Of a stretch of 64,000 nt of DNA, positions 48,257-55,101 are shown in pieces (within the stretch, counting starts at the first letter, position 1; each line of letters begins with the position of its first letter). The stretch is from the NCBI RefSeq assembly GCF_000971295.1, contig NZ_LANJ01000004.1, positions 1 to 64,000 of the forward strand, written 5' to 3'. Position numbers and translations under genes: made by a program. Origin of the DNA: Devosia epidermidihirudinis. GTDB taxonomy: Bacteria > Pseudomonadota > Alphaproteobacteria > Rhizobiales > Devosiaceae. Under the pieces are notes generated by a model. That model did not search any database. It had not been told where the DNA came from and was given only the letters and a program-made list of their open reading frames with translations.

Positions 48257-48483
48257 TCTATTCTCCAATAGGGGTTCATCCCGGCTTGTTTGGCTGGATG
48301 CGACCATGTTGTTAATTGAGGTCGATCTGGTTCTTGAGAAAGCATCGGCTCACTTCTGAACCTTGCTGTTAGACCCGATCTAGCAATGACGCCGACGAAG
48401 CTCGATATACTTCTCACGTTGCAGCGAGCATTTTTTGCGGCGCAAACCTATTGCTAAGACCGCGCGTGCAGTGATGCCTCCAA

Positions 48484-48501
48484 TTGGTCCCATGGGACCA
48501 A
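48484..48501. promoter_or_regulatory. 18-bp perfect palindrome upstream of the DUF3102 gene
   Basis: TTGGTCCCATGGGACCAA is self-complementary and ends three bases before the GGAGAG ribosome-binding site (48505-48510) of the gene starting at 48517. A dimeric repressor, possibly encoded in this operon or by the divergent gene, could bind here. Regulator unknown. Confidence 0.5.
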
Positions 48502-48516
48502 ATCGGAGAGAATACC

Positions 48517-49515
48517 TTGAACACACACCCCGGAAACTTGTTGGCGCTGGACGGAGAGACAGCCCATTACGTGGGCCTCATCCAGAGCCATCTGGAAAAG
48601 ACCCTGCAAGGCTTCATCGAGATTGGCCGCATCCTCACAGAAGCCAAACATCGCCTTGGTGCGTCGCGCTGGCTCGACATGATCAATAACGACTTGCCGT
48701 TCACGAGACGCACGGCAGAAAAATTGATCAAGATAGCCGCTGATGCTCGGCTCACTGATCCGCGCTACGCCAACAAGTTGCCACCTCATTGGACCTCGCT
48801 CCACGAACTTACCTATCTGGACGATGAGCAATTCGAGCAGGGGATCGCCGATGGCATCATTCGTCCGGATGCAGAGCGCAAGGAAATCAGCGGCCTAAAA
48901 ACCAAGGCTGCTATTTTGTCCAACAGGGTGAATTCCACGAAGAGCCAAAGCAGGAATTCAGCCTCAAAGCAGCCACAGCACATCGCTCCTGACGTTGGAA
49001 CCAACGAAATCTCTCTGTGTGTCGCCCATTCGTTTCTCCAACCGGCGCAGGTTCATACATTCGAGACGCAACTTGCTGCTCTTTTTGGACAATTCCGTCT
49101 TGAGCCGCAAAATCTCGAAGACTTCACACGCCGTCTGGTGCTAGCGGGAATCGAACGCCGGCTGAAACAAGCACGCCAAGAATTCAGGCACGGACTGGAC
49201 GGAAACGATGTTACTGCAATCGAGAAGACGTTCTTTGAGCTGGAAACAAAAAACGCTGTAGCGGGTCAATTCGGCGATTCCGACCACAGCGGTCTAGAGC
49301 TTGATGAGCTCTATAATTACTGCCTCGACCTACAGATCGTCACCAAATACACTCCGGTCGAATTTCTAAACCCCCAAGCCTATGTCGATTTATTGGGGTG
49401 GCGCTACCTGACTGGAAACGCAGCGGAGCAAGAAGCGGCTCTTGAGGGGCTAACGAACTCCCGCCCGTCCATTCCGGAAGCAAAAGAGATGTTGGCATAC
49501 CTTGTTGACCTTTGA
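48517..49515 (+). CDS. DUF3102 family protein
   Basis: About 332 residues. The N-terminal 110 residues match DUF3102, a family on phages and plasmids: LIQSHLEKTLQGFIEIGRIL ... EAKHRLGASRWLDMINND followed by TRRTAEKLIKIA, a helix-turn-helix-like segment. The rest is helical and charged. I prefer the TTG at 48517, with GGAGAG six bases upstream. The alternative TTG at 48484 would place the 18-bp palindrome inside the gene. The 3' end overlaps the next methyltransferase gene by 14 bases. A DNA-binding or regulatory role is inference. Confidence 0.75.
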   Translation: MNTHPGNLLALDGETAHYVGLIQSHLEKTLQGFIEIGRILTEAKHRLGASRWLDMINNDLPFTRRTAEKLIKIAADARLTDPRYANKLPPHWTSLHELTYLDDEQFEQGIADGIIRPDAERKEISGLKTKAAILSNRVNSTKSQSRNSASKQPQHIAPDVGTNEISLCVAHSFLQPAQVHTFETQLAALFGQFRLEPQNLEDFTRRLVLAGIERRLKQARQEFRHGLDGNDVTAIEKTFFELETKNAVAGQFGDSDHSGLELDELYNYCLDLQIVTKYTPVEFLNPQAYVDLLGWRYLTGNAAEQEAALEGLTNSRPSIPEAKEMLAYLVDL

Positions 49516-51052
49516 TCATTCCCCATACGAGGGAAACGAATACCTCGCGAAATCCCCGCATAACCTCACAATATTTGAGCTTCGGCAGTTGGACGACCCT
49601 GACTTCTGGGCCTGGGCAGGAGCATTCAGGAAAGACGTCGTTCATGCTTGGGATGAACTTGGCGTGCCAGTTACCGGTGGCCGCTCCGCTGACGAGATCG
49701 TGGACCAGTTCCGTCGATTGGCCACGCTGGACGTGTCCGGGATGTCGGCGCTCGACGATCTGACGGGAACCACTGACTGCATCTTAAACAATTCAACCGT
49801 GGGGTCGGTCTGCAATCAGTTCTTCCCCACAATGCTCAAGACCAAAGATATCGACGCCGTTAGCCTTACCGGCATCTCCATCTACTCGATGTTCGCCGAT
49901 GACAGTCGGCTGGGGTCGTTTGTCGAGCAAGTGCGCAATATGCTGGTCAACGATCCTTTCAGCTTCTTCTCGCATCCGATTACCATGCCAGAAACGGTCG
50001 ATCTGCGAAGCTGGCTCGTGAACGAGGCGTCCGACCAAGATACGCGCATTTGGTTTTCGACCAAGAAGGCGCCGAAGAATGCCCTTCACGTCGCCGACGC
50101 CGAGATGGACGCTCTCCTTGGCGAAGGCCTTGTTCTGCCAGAACAGATTGTTGGCGCTGGTCCGTGGCATGTCAGACGATATAATCGGCTCACCAGGATC
50201 ATGGATATCGCCAAGATGTTCCGGCATATCGCGGGTGGAACGCCAGCAACGAATTTTCGTCCATCAACGGCGAAGCACCTGTATTTGCGCTTCACCGAGC
50301 ATATTTCCCAAACGGAAAAGGTCGTTGTCTATGACCCATCTGCGGGATGGGGTGGGCGTATTCTCGGTGCTATGGCGTGCGGCAATGAGCGAGAAATCCA
50401 CTACTTAGGCACCGACCCCAATCCAGATCACTGGATGCCGGACCTAGGGATTACGAAATACGAATATCTCGCCAATTACTTTCATGGAAACGTGCGGACC
50501 CACCACCGGAACACCTGCGAGATTTTCCGGGTTGGTTCGGAAGACATCGCGGATGATCCCAAGTTCCAAGCCTATAGGGGCAAGGTGGATTTTGTTTTCA
50601 CCAGCCCACCTTATTTTGCTGCTGAGGGTTACAGTGACGACCCTCGCCAGAGCCATATGAAGTTCAGGACTTATGAAGCATGGCGCGACGGCTTCCTGAA
50701 ACCGACTTTGGAAACCAGCGCCGCTTGGCTCAAAGAAAACCGATTTGTCTGCATCAATATCGCGGACGTTAGGGTGGGGGACCGAGTGCTTCCCCTCCAA
50801 AACGATGCAAGCAACATTCTTTTAAGGCTCGGCCTGGCCAAACACCCCACGCTAAAAATGGTAATGTCAGAGGCGCGGCTGGGCAGCAAAGAGACTGACC
50901 GGGGCACTCCCACCATGAGGAATTTTTGCAAGGTCAACGGTCAGCGGCGCAAATACGAGCCGATACTGGTATTTCAGAAACTCATCGGCCATGACAAAAT
51001 GTGGGCGGGGGAAGACCTGTCGCCGGAGATGCTTGAGGAGATGGCTCGCTGA
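49502..51052 (+). CDS. DNA methyltransferase (SPPY type)
   Basis: A 516-residue SAM-dependent DNA methyltransferase. The SAM-binding motif is YDPSAGWGGRILGAMA (about residue 276) and the catalytic motif DFVFTSPPYFAAEGYSDD (about 363-380). The SPPY form is usual for N4-cytosine or N6-adenine amino-methylation. The first 270 residues are not recognised and may bind DNA. The start is a TTG (49502 or 49505) inside the end of the DUF3102 gene, implying coupled translation. No dedicated restriction enzyme is adjacent, so it could be a solitary modification or anti-restriction enzyme. Confidence 0.82.
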   Translation: MLTFDHSPYEGNEYLAKSPHNLTIFELRQLDDPDFWAWAGAFRKDVVHAWDELGVPVTGGRSADEIVDQFRRLATLDVSGMSALDDLTGTTDCILNNSTVGSVCNQFFPTMLKTKDIDAVSLTGISIYSMFADDSRLGSFVEQVRNMLVNDPFSFFSHPITMPETVDLRSWLVNEASDQDTRIWFSTKKAPKNALHVADAEMDALLGEGLVLPEQIVGAGPWHVRRYNRLTRIMDIAKMFRHIAGGTPATNFRPSTAKHLYLRFTEHISQTEKVVVYDPSAGWGGRILGAMACGNEREIHYLGTDPNPDHWMPDLGITKYEYLANYFHGNVRTHHRNTCEIFRVGSEDIADDPKFQAYRGKVDFVFTSPPYFAAEGYSDDPRQSHMKFRTYEAWRDGFLKPTLETSAAWLKENRFVCINIADVRVGDRVLPLQNDASNILLRLGLAKHPTLKMVMSEARLGSKETDRGTPTMRNFCKVNGQRRKYEPILVFQKLIGHDKMWAGEDLSPEMLEEMAR

Positions 51053-51374
51053 CGGAGATAGACCGGGTTGATGCATTGCGGAGTTGTGCCAAGCGGGCGA
51101 GCCGGTCAAACACGATGCGGTCTGCTAGGTGGCGCTCCAGCTCTTGGATCAACAAGGATATCGACTTGCGGGATCGCGCCTCGGTAGTATGGGCATGAAC
51201 GTTCCGCAGGCGAAACAATAACCCGGCCAGTGCTCCCACACTGGGCTGGTGCTGCCGCGCTAGCATACTGGAATAATAGCGGGCGCTCCTGCCGAGCCAG
51301 AGCCGTGAAAACTCCATCTGGGAGCGCACGAGGCCTTGCTCACTCAGGGTACGGTAGATTTCCTCAATGTGCAT
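50982..51374 (-). CDS. DUF6626-like small protein
   Basis: A 130-residue protein beginning MHIEEIYRTLSEQGLVRSQM, with a perfect AGGAGG five bases before the ATG. The conserved part is FSRLWLGRSARYYSSMLARQ, resembling a helix-turn-helix, followed by a helical second half. I believe it belongs to the DUF6626 family found on alphaproteobacterial mobile DNA, but that rests on memory of the pattern. Its 3' end overlaps the convergent methyltransferase gene by 71 bases. Confidence 0.65.
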   Translation of the reverse strand: MHIEEIYRTLSEQGLVRSQMEFSRLWLGRSARYYSSMLARQHQPSVGALAGLLFRLRNVHAHTTEARSRKSISLLIQELERHLADRIVFDRLARLAQLRNASTRSISVSEPSPQASPATGLPPPTFCHGR

Positions 51375-51598
51375 CGACACCTCCTGTCCCGTATTTATGT
51401 GCTGCTTGGGAGGTGCTGTATAAATAGTAGGTCAGCGGTGATCACCGGTTAGAGATTGCCAACGACGAGATCGGTCATCCCCTCGGGGATAAATAATCCT
51501 GAACATTCAACCTGCTGCAAACAGGCCGATGCCGGGAGCTGGATCATGTTGTTTTGCTGACCGAGAAATTCATGTGCCGCCAGCTTCCGCGCACATTA

Positions 51599-51632
51599 GG
51601 CCCCAGGTGTTGCAGCGCCTGGGGTCACTTTT
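51599..51632 (+). terminator. Hairpin with T tail before the 137-residue gene
   Basis: CCCCAGGTG pairs with CGCCTGGGG across a short loop, followed by TCACTTTT. It lies in the leader just upstream of the ATG at 51645, so it may be an attenuator or the end of a short leader RNA. The rest of 51375-51644 shows no gene. Confidence 0.45.
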
Positions 51633-51644
51633 GAGGAAGTACCA

Positions 51645-52058
51645 ATGACAATTTCAAATAATCCTGTCCCCTACTGGAATATCTGGGGCCATTACGTTCG
51701 CGCGCCAAGCACCGGGTTGCAGGCAGTCCAGGCGGCCCTAATGGACAGGGCCTTCACATGGGCCGAGAAGCGTAAAATTCCGGGCCTGACACTGGGTTTC
51801 GCCCAGCACAAAGCCGCTGTGAAGCTGGCCGCTGGGCCAAATTCGGATATCGCCAGTCGATTGACCAGCTGCGGTAGGGTCGATGAACATGGCAACCTCC
51901 ATGAATGCCGCGTCACGCTTTGTCCGCGATGCATCATGCTGCGCCGCTATCGTGACACAGCCGAGAACCGGGAGTTGTTCGCGCACTTGGGCAAAATGGA
52001 GCATCGGCTAAAAGACAACGATTTTCACGAAAAAAGATCCATAAAGTCAAGACGTTAG
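51645..52058 (+). CDS. Small protein with a Cys cluster, possible replication-protein remnant
   Basis: A 137-residue protein with GAGGAA before the ATG. Residues about 85-115 hold a cysteine cluster (LTSCGRVDEHGNLHECRVTL then CPRC) followed by RRYRDT. This is reminiscent of zinc-binding N-termini of rolling-circle replication proteins. The chain then stops after a short charged tail, with no HUH motif or catalytic Tyr domain, so if it is a Rep it is truncated. The identification is weak. Confidence 0.5.
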   Translation: MTISNNPVPYWNIWGHYVRAPSTGLQAVQAALMDRAFTWAEKRKIPGLTLGFAQHKAAVKLAAGPNSDIASRLTSCGRVDEHGNLHECRVTLCPRCIMLRRYRDTAENRELFAHLGKMEHRLKDNDFHEKRSIKSRR

Positions 52059-52092
52059 GAACGCATTCGTGACGCCAGCTATCTGGGTACTG

Positions 52093-52127
52093 CCGTAGTG
52101 CTATAGCCAATGGCTATAGCACTACGG
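52093..52127. repeat. 35-bp perfect palindrome
   Basis: Arms 52093-52109 and 52111-52127 are exact reverse complements around a single A. The core is GTGCTATAGCC. It follows the possible Rep remnant by 34 bases and has no T run, so it is not a standard terminator. It might be a recombination, replication or binding site. Confidence 0.85.
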
Positions 52128-52260
52128 GGCCCTGACGCACATTCACGCGCATAGCCTGCATACGTTCAGGTGGTCGCAAGACTGCTACCTGTCACCGTTG
52201 CCCTACGGCGCCCGCTGGCGGGGCTGTCGTCATCAACGCAAGCCATGCTGCATGCCACAG

Positions 52261-52641
52261 CTATGGGCGTGCTATGCCCTCCGCAGAGCGTGTGCCAGTT
52301 GCCCTCACCCGATCGATATAGCCGCCAACGTTCGTGCCAAATTTCATGGCCAGTGTCCGGCAGGCTTTGCGGGTTTTGGGCAGGGCTTCGTAGGCATAGT
52401 CGAAGTACATCACCGCAAGCTGCACGTCCTTGAAGGCCGAGTTCGCCACGTTGGCATCGAGCCAACCATCGCGGCTCATATGGCGACTGGCGAGGAACAG
52501 TTCCTTTGACCAGTCTCCGACCAATTGCAGCACAGCAATCCGCAAATTGGCGCAATCGCGTTGGCCTTGAAGATCATCAGCTTGGGAAGAACCAATCAAA
52601 GACAGCCATGCGGGGAACAGCATCAAAGCCATCCCCGGCAC
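52261..52641 (-). CDS. Small exported protein of unknown function
   Basis: About 126 residues with a hydrophobic N-terminus (MALMLFPAWLSLIGSSQADD) that looks like a signal peptide. Two cysteines (QRDCANLRI and TRKACRTLAM) may pair. The mature part is helical. The start is uncertain: a GTG at 52641 is the best standard codon, but no ribosome-binding site is clear. It is 26 bases downstream of the DUF6641-like gene and may be translated from the same mRNA. Not recognised. Confidence 0.6.
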   Translation of the reverse strand: MPGMALMLFPAWLSLIGSSQADDLQGQRDCANLRIAVLQLVGDWSKELFLASRHMSRDGWLDANVANSAFKDVQLAVMYFDYAYEALPKTRKACRTLAMKFGTNVGGYIDRVRATGTRSAEGIARP

Positions 52642-52667
52642 TTGGAGGTACTTCAGGATGGTCGGAA

Positions 52668-53114
52668 TTAGCTGGCCTTGCGCAGCATAAGTCCGCGTTC
52701 GGCAGCAGCAGACACAAGCTGGGTGTCGAGTTCACCGGCGCGGACGGCTTCGCTCAGGGTATCGAGGATATCAGGCAGCGCCGAAAGCTCGCCCACGGCA
52801 ATGGCGTTCTTGTCCTTGGCGAACTCGATGGGCTTGCCTGCATAGCGCAGGCCGAAGAAGGTCTGCCCGCCTGCGTCTACGAACCACCCTGCCCGCAGGC
52901 GTTTGGGGGCTTCGACCTGTACACGCTGGCCCTCATTATTCTTGCGCCAAACCGCATGGGTCGGCGCATAGTGTTGCCCGGCAATCTTGGCCTCTGCCAT
53001 CGCCTTCTGTTCTGCCAAGGCCGCAATCACCTTGTTACGGGCGCGCTCGATGGGATCGTTGCTGCTGCGAACTGGCTGGGCAGTAGTCAGCTTCAGGGAC
53101 TTCAGGATGCTCAT
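52668..53114 (-). CDS. DUF6641-like protein
   Basis: A 148-residue protein beginning MSILKSLKLTTAQPVRSSND, with GGAG eight bases before the ATG. The centre has a conserved-looking strand set (KRLRAGWFVDAGGQTFFGLR; YAGKPIEFAKDKNAI) and the end is helical. I associate this pattern with DUF6641, found on plasmids and islands of Alphaproteobacteria; function unknown. The ORF could open ten codons earlier, without a ribosome-binding site. Confidence 0.65.
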   Translation of the reverse strand: MSILKSLKLTTAQPVRSSNDPIERARNKVIAALAEQKAMAEAKIAGQHYAPTHAVWRKNNEGQRVQVEAPKRLRAGWFVDAGGQTFFGLRYAGKPIEFAKDKNAIAVGELSALPDILDTLSEAVRAGELDTQLVSAAAERGLMLRKAS

Positions 53115-53243
53115 GTGGTGTTCTCCGGTGGTGGTAGTCTCCATTCCCGACTACAGCCGCAGACCAAAAGAGCGACCACAAAGGAGGAAGGCCCCTCGTT
53201 GCAAGACAGCAGATTAGAAAACTGGAACCTGTTCGGAGCTGCT

Positions 53244-53474
53244 ATGACGATCTCAGTGAAGCTTGAATTCTCGTTCGACACGCCCGATGAGGCTGTCCAA
53301 ATGCTGACCATGTTTCAGGCATCGCAATGCGAGCATGAAACCGCGCGCGGTAGGAGGGCTACATTTGAAGAACGCGTACAAAGGTGTGAAATGCGGTTCG
53401 CGCCGATTATGGACATCCTAACTCAGGAACTGGCAAAGCGGGGTCTCAAGCCTGTGCGTCTGCAGGACACCTGA
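53244..53474 (+). CDS. Small hypothetical protein
   Basis: 76 residues starting MTISVKLEFSFDTPDEAVQM, with CGGAGC before the ATG. A beta strand is followed by helices, and the end is basic (LAKRGLKPVRLQDT). It lies divergent from the DUF6641-like gene and ends 19 bases before the convergent integrase gene. Small proteins at this position are sometimes excisionases, but this one shows no clear helix-turn-helix, so I make no claim. Confidence 0.55.
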   Translation: MTISVKLEFSFDTPDEAVQMLTMFQASQCEHETARGRRATFEERVQRCEMRFAPIMDILTQELAKRGLKPVRLQDT

Positions 53475-53493
53475 TGCTACTTAGGTCCAGCTT

Positions 53494-54753
53494 CTAATCA
53501 TCTGTCCATTCAGGACGGAGATGAGTTTTCATTCGTGCGTTTGTGACCTGCCCGTAGAATTTGTCGATCATGTCCGAACTGGTGCCGGTATTGCGCGCGA
53601 GAGCGAATATGTCGACGCCGTGGGCAAGTTGCTGGCTGATATAGAAATGCCGGAACGAATAGGACGTGCGTCTTACACCGCGATAATCGACCAGTAGGTC
53701 GCACTTGGTCAGCAGTTCGGTTAGCCCCTTCTTGGTCGATCCAAGGCGCTTGCCATCGCGAGTTGCCAGCACGGGATCGGTATCACTCGGCTCTTTGCCC
53801 TGATGCTGCAACCAGAAGGTCCACAGTATGTCGAACCAGGACAGCGCTGCCTCATGCGCCACAAATTCCCGGCTCTTGGCCTTGCCCCGAACGCGTAGCC
53901 GAATATCCCGGTCTTTGAGTGCCTTCTTTCGTCCAGCGCGATAGCCAAGTACGTCACCCCAGTTGAGGTTCTTCATCTCCGTTGGCCGCATACCCGAGAA
54001 CGCACCGATCATCATCTGCGCATGCAGGATCGTTCGATCCCAGCGCAAATGTTCGTGGATTTCCAGGGCGGACAGACGTTCGAGGCTTGTCGCCTCAAGG
54101 CGCCGAAACTCCTCTGGCGAGAAGCTGGGCCGATTGTTAGGTATCCTGGCCCTTGGCACCTCAATGGCGGGGACCTGCGCGTTATTGAGATATCCCCACC
54201 GAACTGCCTGCCGGAACAATTGGCGCAAGATCACCAATTCCCCGCGCTGACGGCTGATACTGGGAACCCGCTTTTCGCCAAGCGGACGCCGTATCGAGCG
54301 ACCATCGCGGATATAGCGGATTTCGATGATGTCCTTGCCGGGGCCGGTTATCCAGTAATCTTTGCGCCATTCGATATAGCGCGTGATGTCGCGCTCCATG
54401 ATGGCATCAATGTCCTTCTTGCCGAAGAACTCAATGAAATAGCGCCGGATCACCGGCGGAACATCGCGTACATGGTATTCTGGCCGATCACCGCGCTCAA
54501 CTTCGCGTTCGACCATGGCAATAAATTCGTCGGCGGCCTTCGTGAATGAAGTCGTTTGTGATTTTAGCCCATTCCGCGAGCGATACTGCGCCTCATACCA
54601 AACCTCATGCGCCTTACGTCGCGCCAGTTCGGGATCGCTGGTGCCCAGTGATTTGCGCACCTGCCCCTCGCCCTTGATCGAAAACCGCACCCACAACTTA
54701 CTGGTGCCGTCCTTGGAAAACACCGCGTAGGGCAAATCGGACATGTCATTCAT
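53494..54753 (-). CDS. int: Tyrosine-family island integrase
   Basis: A 419-residue site-specific recombinase expected to integrate and excise the island at tRNA-Met. An N-terminal arm/core-binding part includes the SAM-like region around SFTKAADEFIAMVERE; the C-terminal catalytic domain has Arg in SGMRPTEMKNLNWGD (about 254), SYSFRHFYIS (about 366; Tyr replaces the first His of HxxR, as in some families), and the nucleophile Tyr in DKFYGQ (about 400). GGGAGG eight bases before the ATG at 54753 fixes the start. It lies 160 bases from attR. Confidence 0.92.
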   Translation of the reverse strand: MNDMSDLPYAVFSKDGTSKLWVRFSIKGEGQVRKSLGTSDPELARRKAHEVWYEAQYRSRNGLKSQTTSFTKAADEFIAMVEREVERGDRPEYHVRDVPPVIRRYFIEFFGKKDIDAIMERDITRYIEWRKDYWITGPGKDIIEIRYIRDGRSIRRPLGEKRVPSISRQRGELVILRQLFRQAVRWGYLNNAQVPAIEVPRARIPNNRPSFSPEEFRRLEATSLERLSALEIHEHLRWDRTILHAQMMIGAFSGMRPTEMKNLNWGDVLGYRAGRKKALKDRDIRLRVRGKAKSREFVAHEAALSWFDILWTFWLQHQGKEPSDTDPVLATRDGKRLGSTKKGLTELLTKCDLLVDYRGVRRTSYSFRHFYISQQLAHGVDIFALARNTGTSSDMIDKFYGQVTNARMKTHLRPEWTDD

Positions 54754-54797
54754 AGCGCGCACCTCCCGTTATGGAGGTAGCTGCGCTATGTTGAAAA

Positions 54798-54878
54798 TGT
54801 GCTACCGCGCCGGACCAGCGCGAATGATTTGTCAGTGATTTCAATGGGGGTGCTCAGTCGCTGTGCTTGACTGTGCTA
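54798..54878. repeat. TGTGCT direct repeats, right island end
   Basis: TGTGCTA at 54798-54804, GTGCTCAG at 54850-54857, TGTGCTT at 54862-54868 and TGTGCTA at 54872-54878, all in the same orientation and the last two one helical turn apart. They lie between the integrase gene and attR, and match words beside attL. Confidence 0.5.
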
Positions 54879-54913
54879 GCCTGGGATCAGGCTCCGTGAA
54901 AATCAACCGCAAT

Positions 54914-54940
54914 AAAAAACCCCCGGTTTCCCGGGGGTTT
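54914..54940 (-). terminator. tRNA-Met terminator
   Basis: CCCCCGG/CCGGGGG stem with a TTT loop followed by TTTTTT on the minus strand, immediately after the tRNA 3' end. Confidence 0.9.
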
Positions 54941-54988
54941 GAATGGTAGCGAAGCCCAGATTTGAACTGGGGACACACGGATTATGAT
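54914..54988 (-). repeat. attR: tRNA-Met 3' half plus terminator
   Basis: Identical to attL over 75 bases. Here the repeat is part of the complete tRNA gene, so integration restored the tRNA. Strand exchange must have occurred within the shared block, which reaches the anticodon loop. Confidence 0.95.
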
Positions 54989-55020
54989 TCCGCCGCTCTA
55001 ACCAACTGAGCTACTCCGCC
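54944..55020 (-). tRNA. tRNA-Met (anticodon CAT)
   Basis: A 77-base cloverleaf with encoded CCA. The acceptor stem is GGCGGAG with CTTCGCT (two G-U pairs), the D arm is GCTC...GAGC, the anticodon stem is GCGGA/TCCGT with loop ATCATAA, and the T arm is CCCAG-TTCAAAT-CTGGG. Anticodon CAT and the body sequence fit the elongator methionine tRNA of Alphaproteobacteria; an Ile2 (lysidine) tRNA is less likely from the anticodon stem. Confidence 0.95.
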
Positions 55021-55101
55021 CCAAGGGGCACGTGGGTTTTCCCAACGTGGCGACTTACTAAGTTTAGCACGCGCGCCTGTCAAGCCGCTAGAGCGATCAG
55101 T

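Larger units (their letters stand above)
42448..54988. mobile_element. tRNA-Met-integrated genomic island
   Basis: Perfect 75-bp direct repeats (42448-42522 and 54914-54988) bound about 12.4 kb of accessory DNA. The right repeat belongs to an intact tRNA-Met gene and a tyrosine integrase gene lies beside it. Cargo includes restriction-modification, a second methyltransferase and many small unknown genes. Several genes are visibly poorer in G+C than the flanks. No conjugation genes are seen, so it would need help to transfer. Confidence 0.92.
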
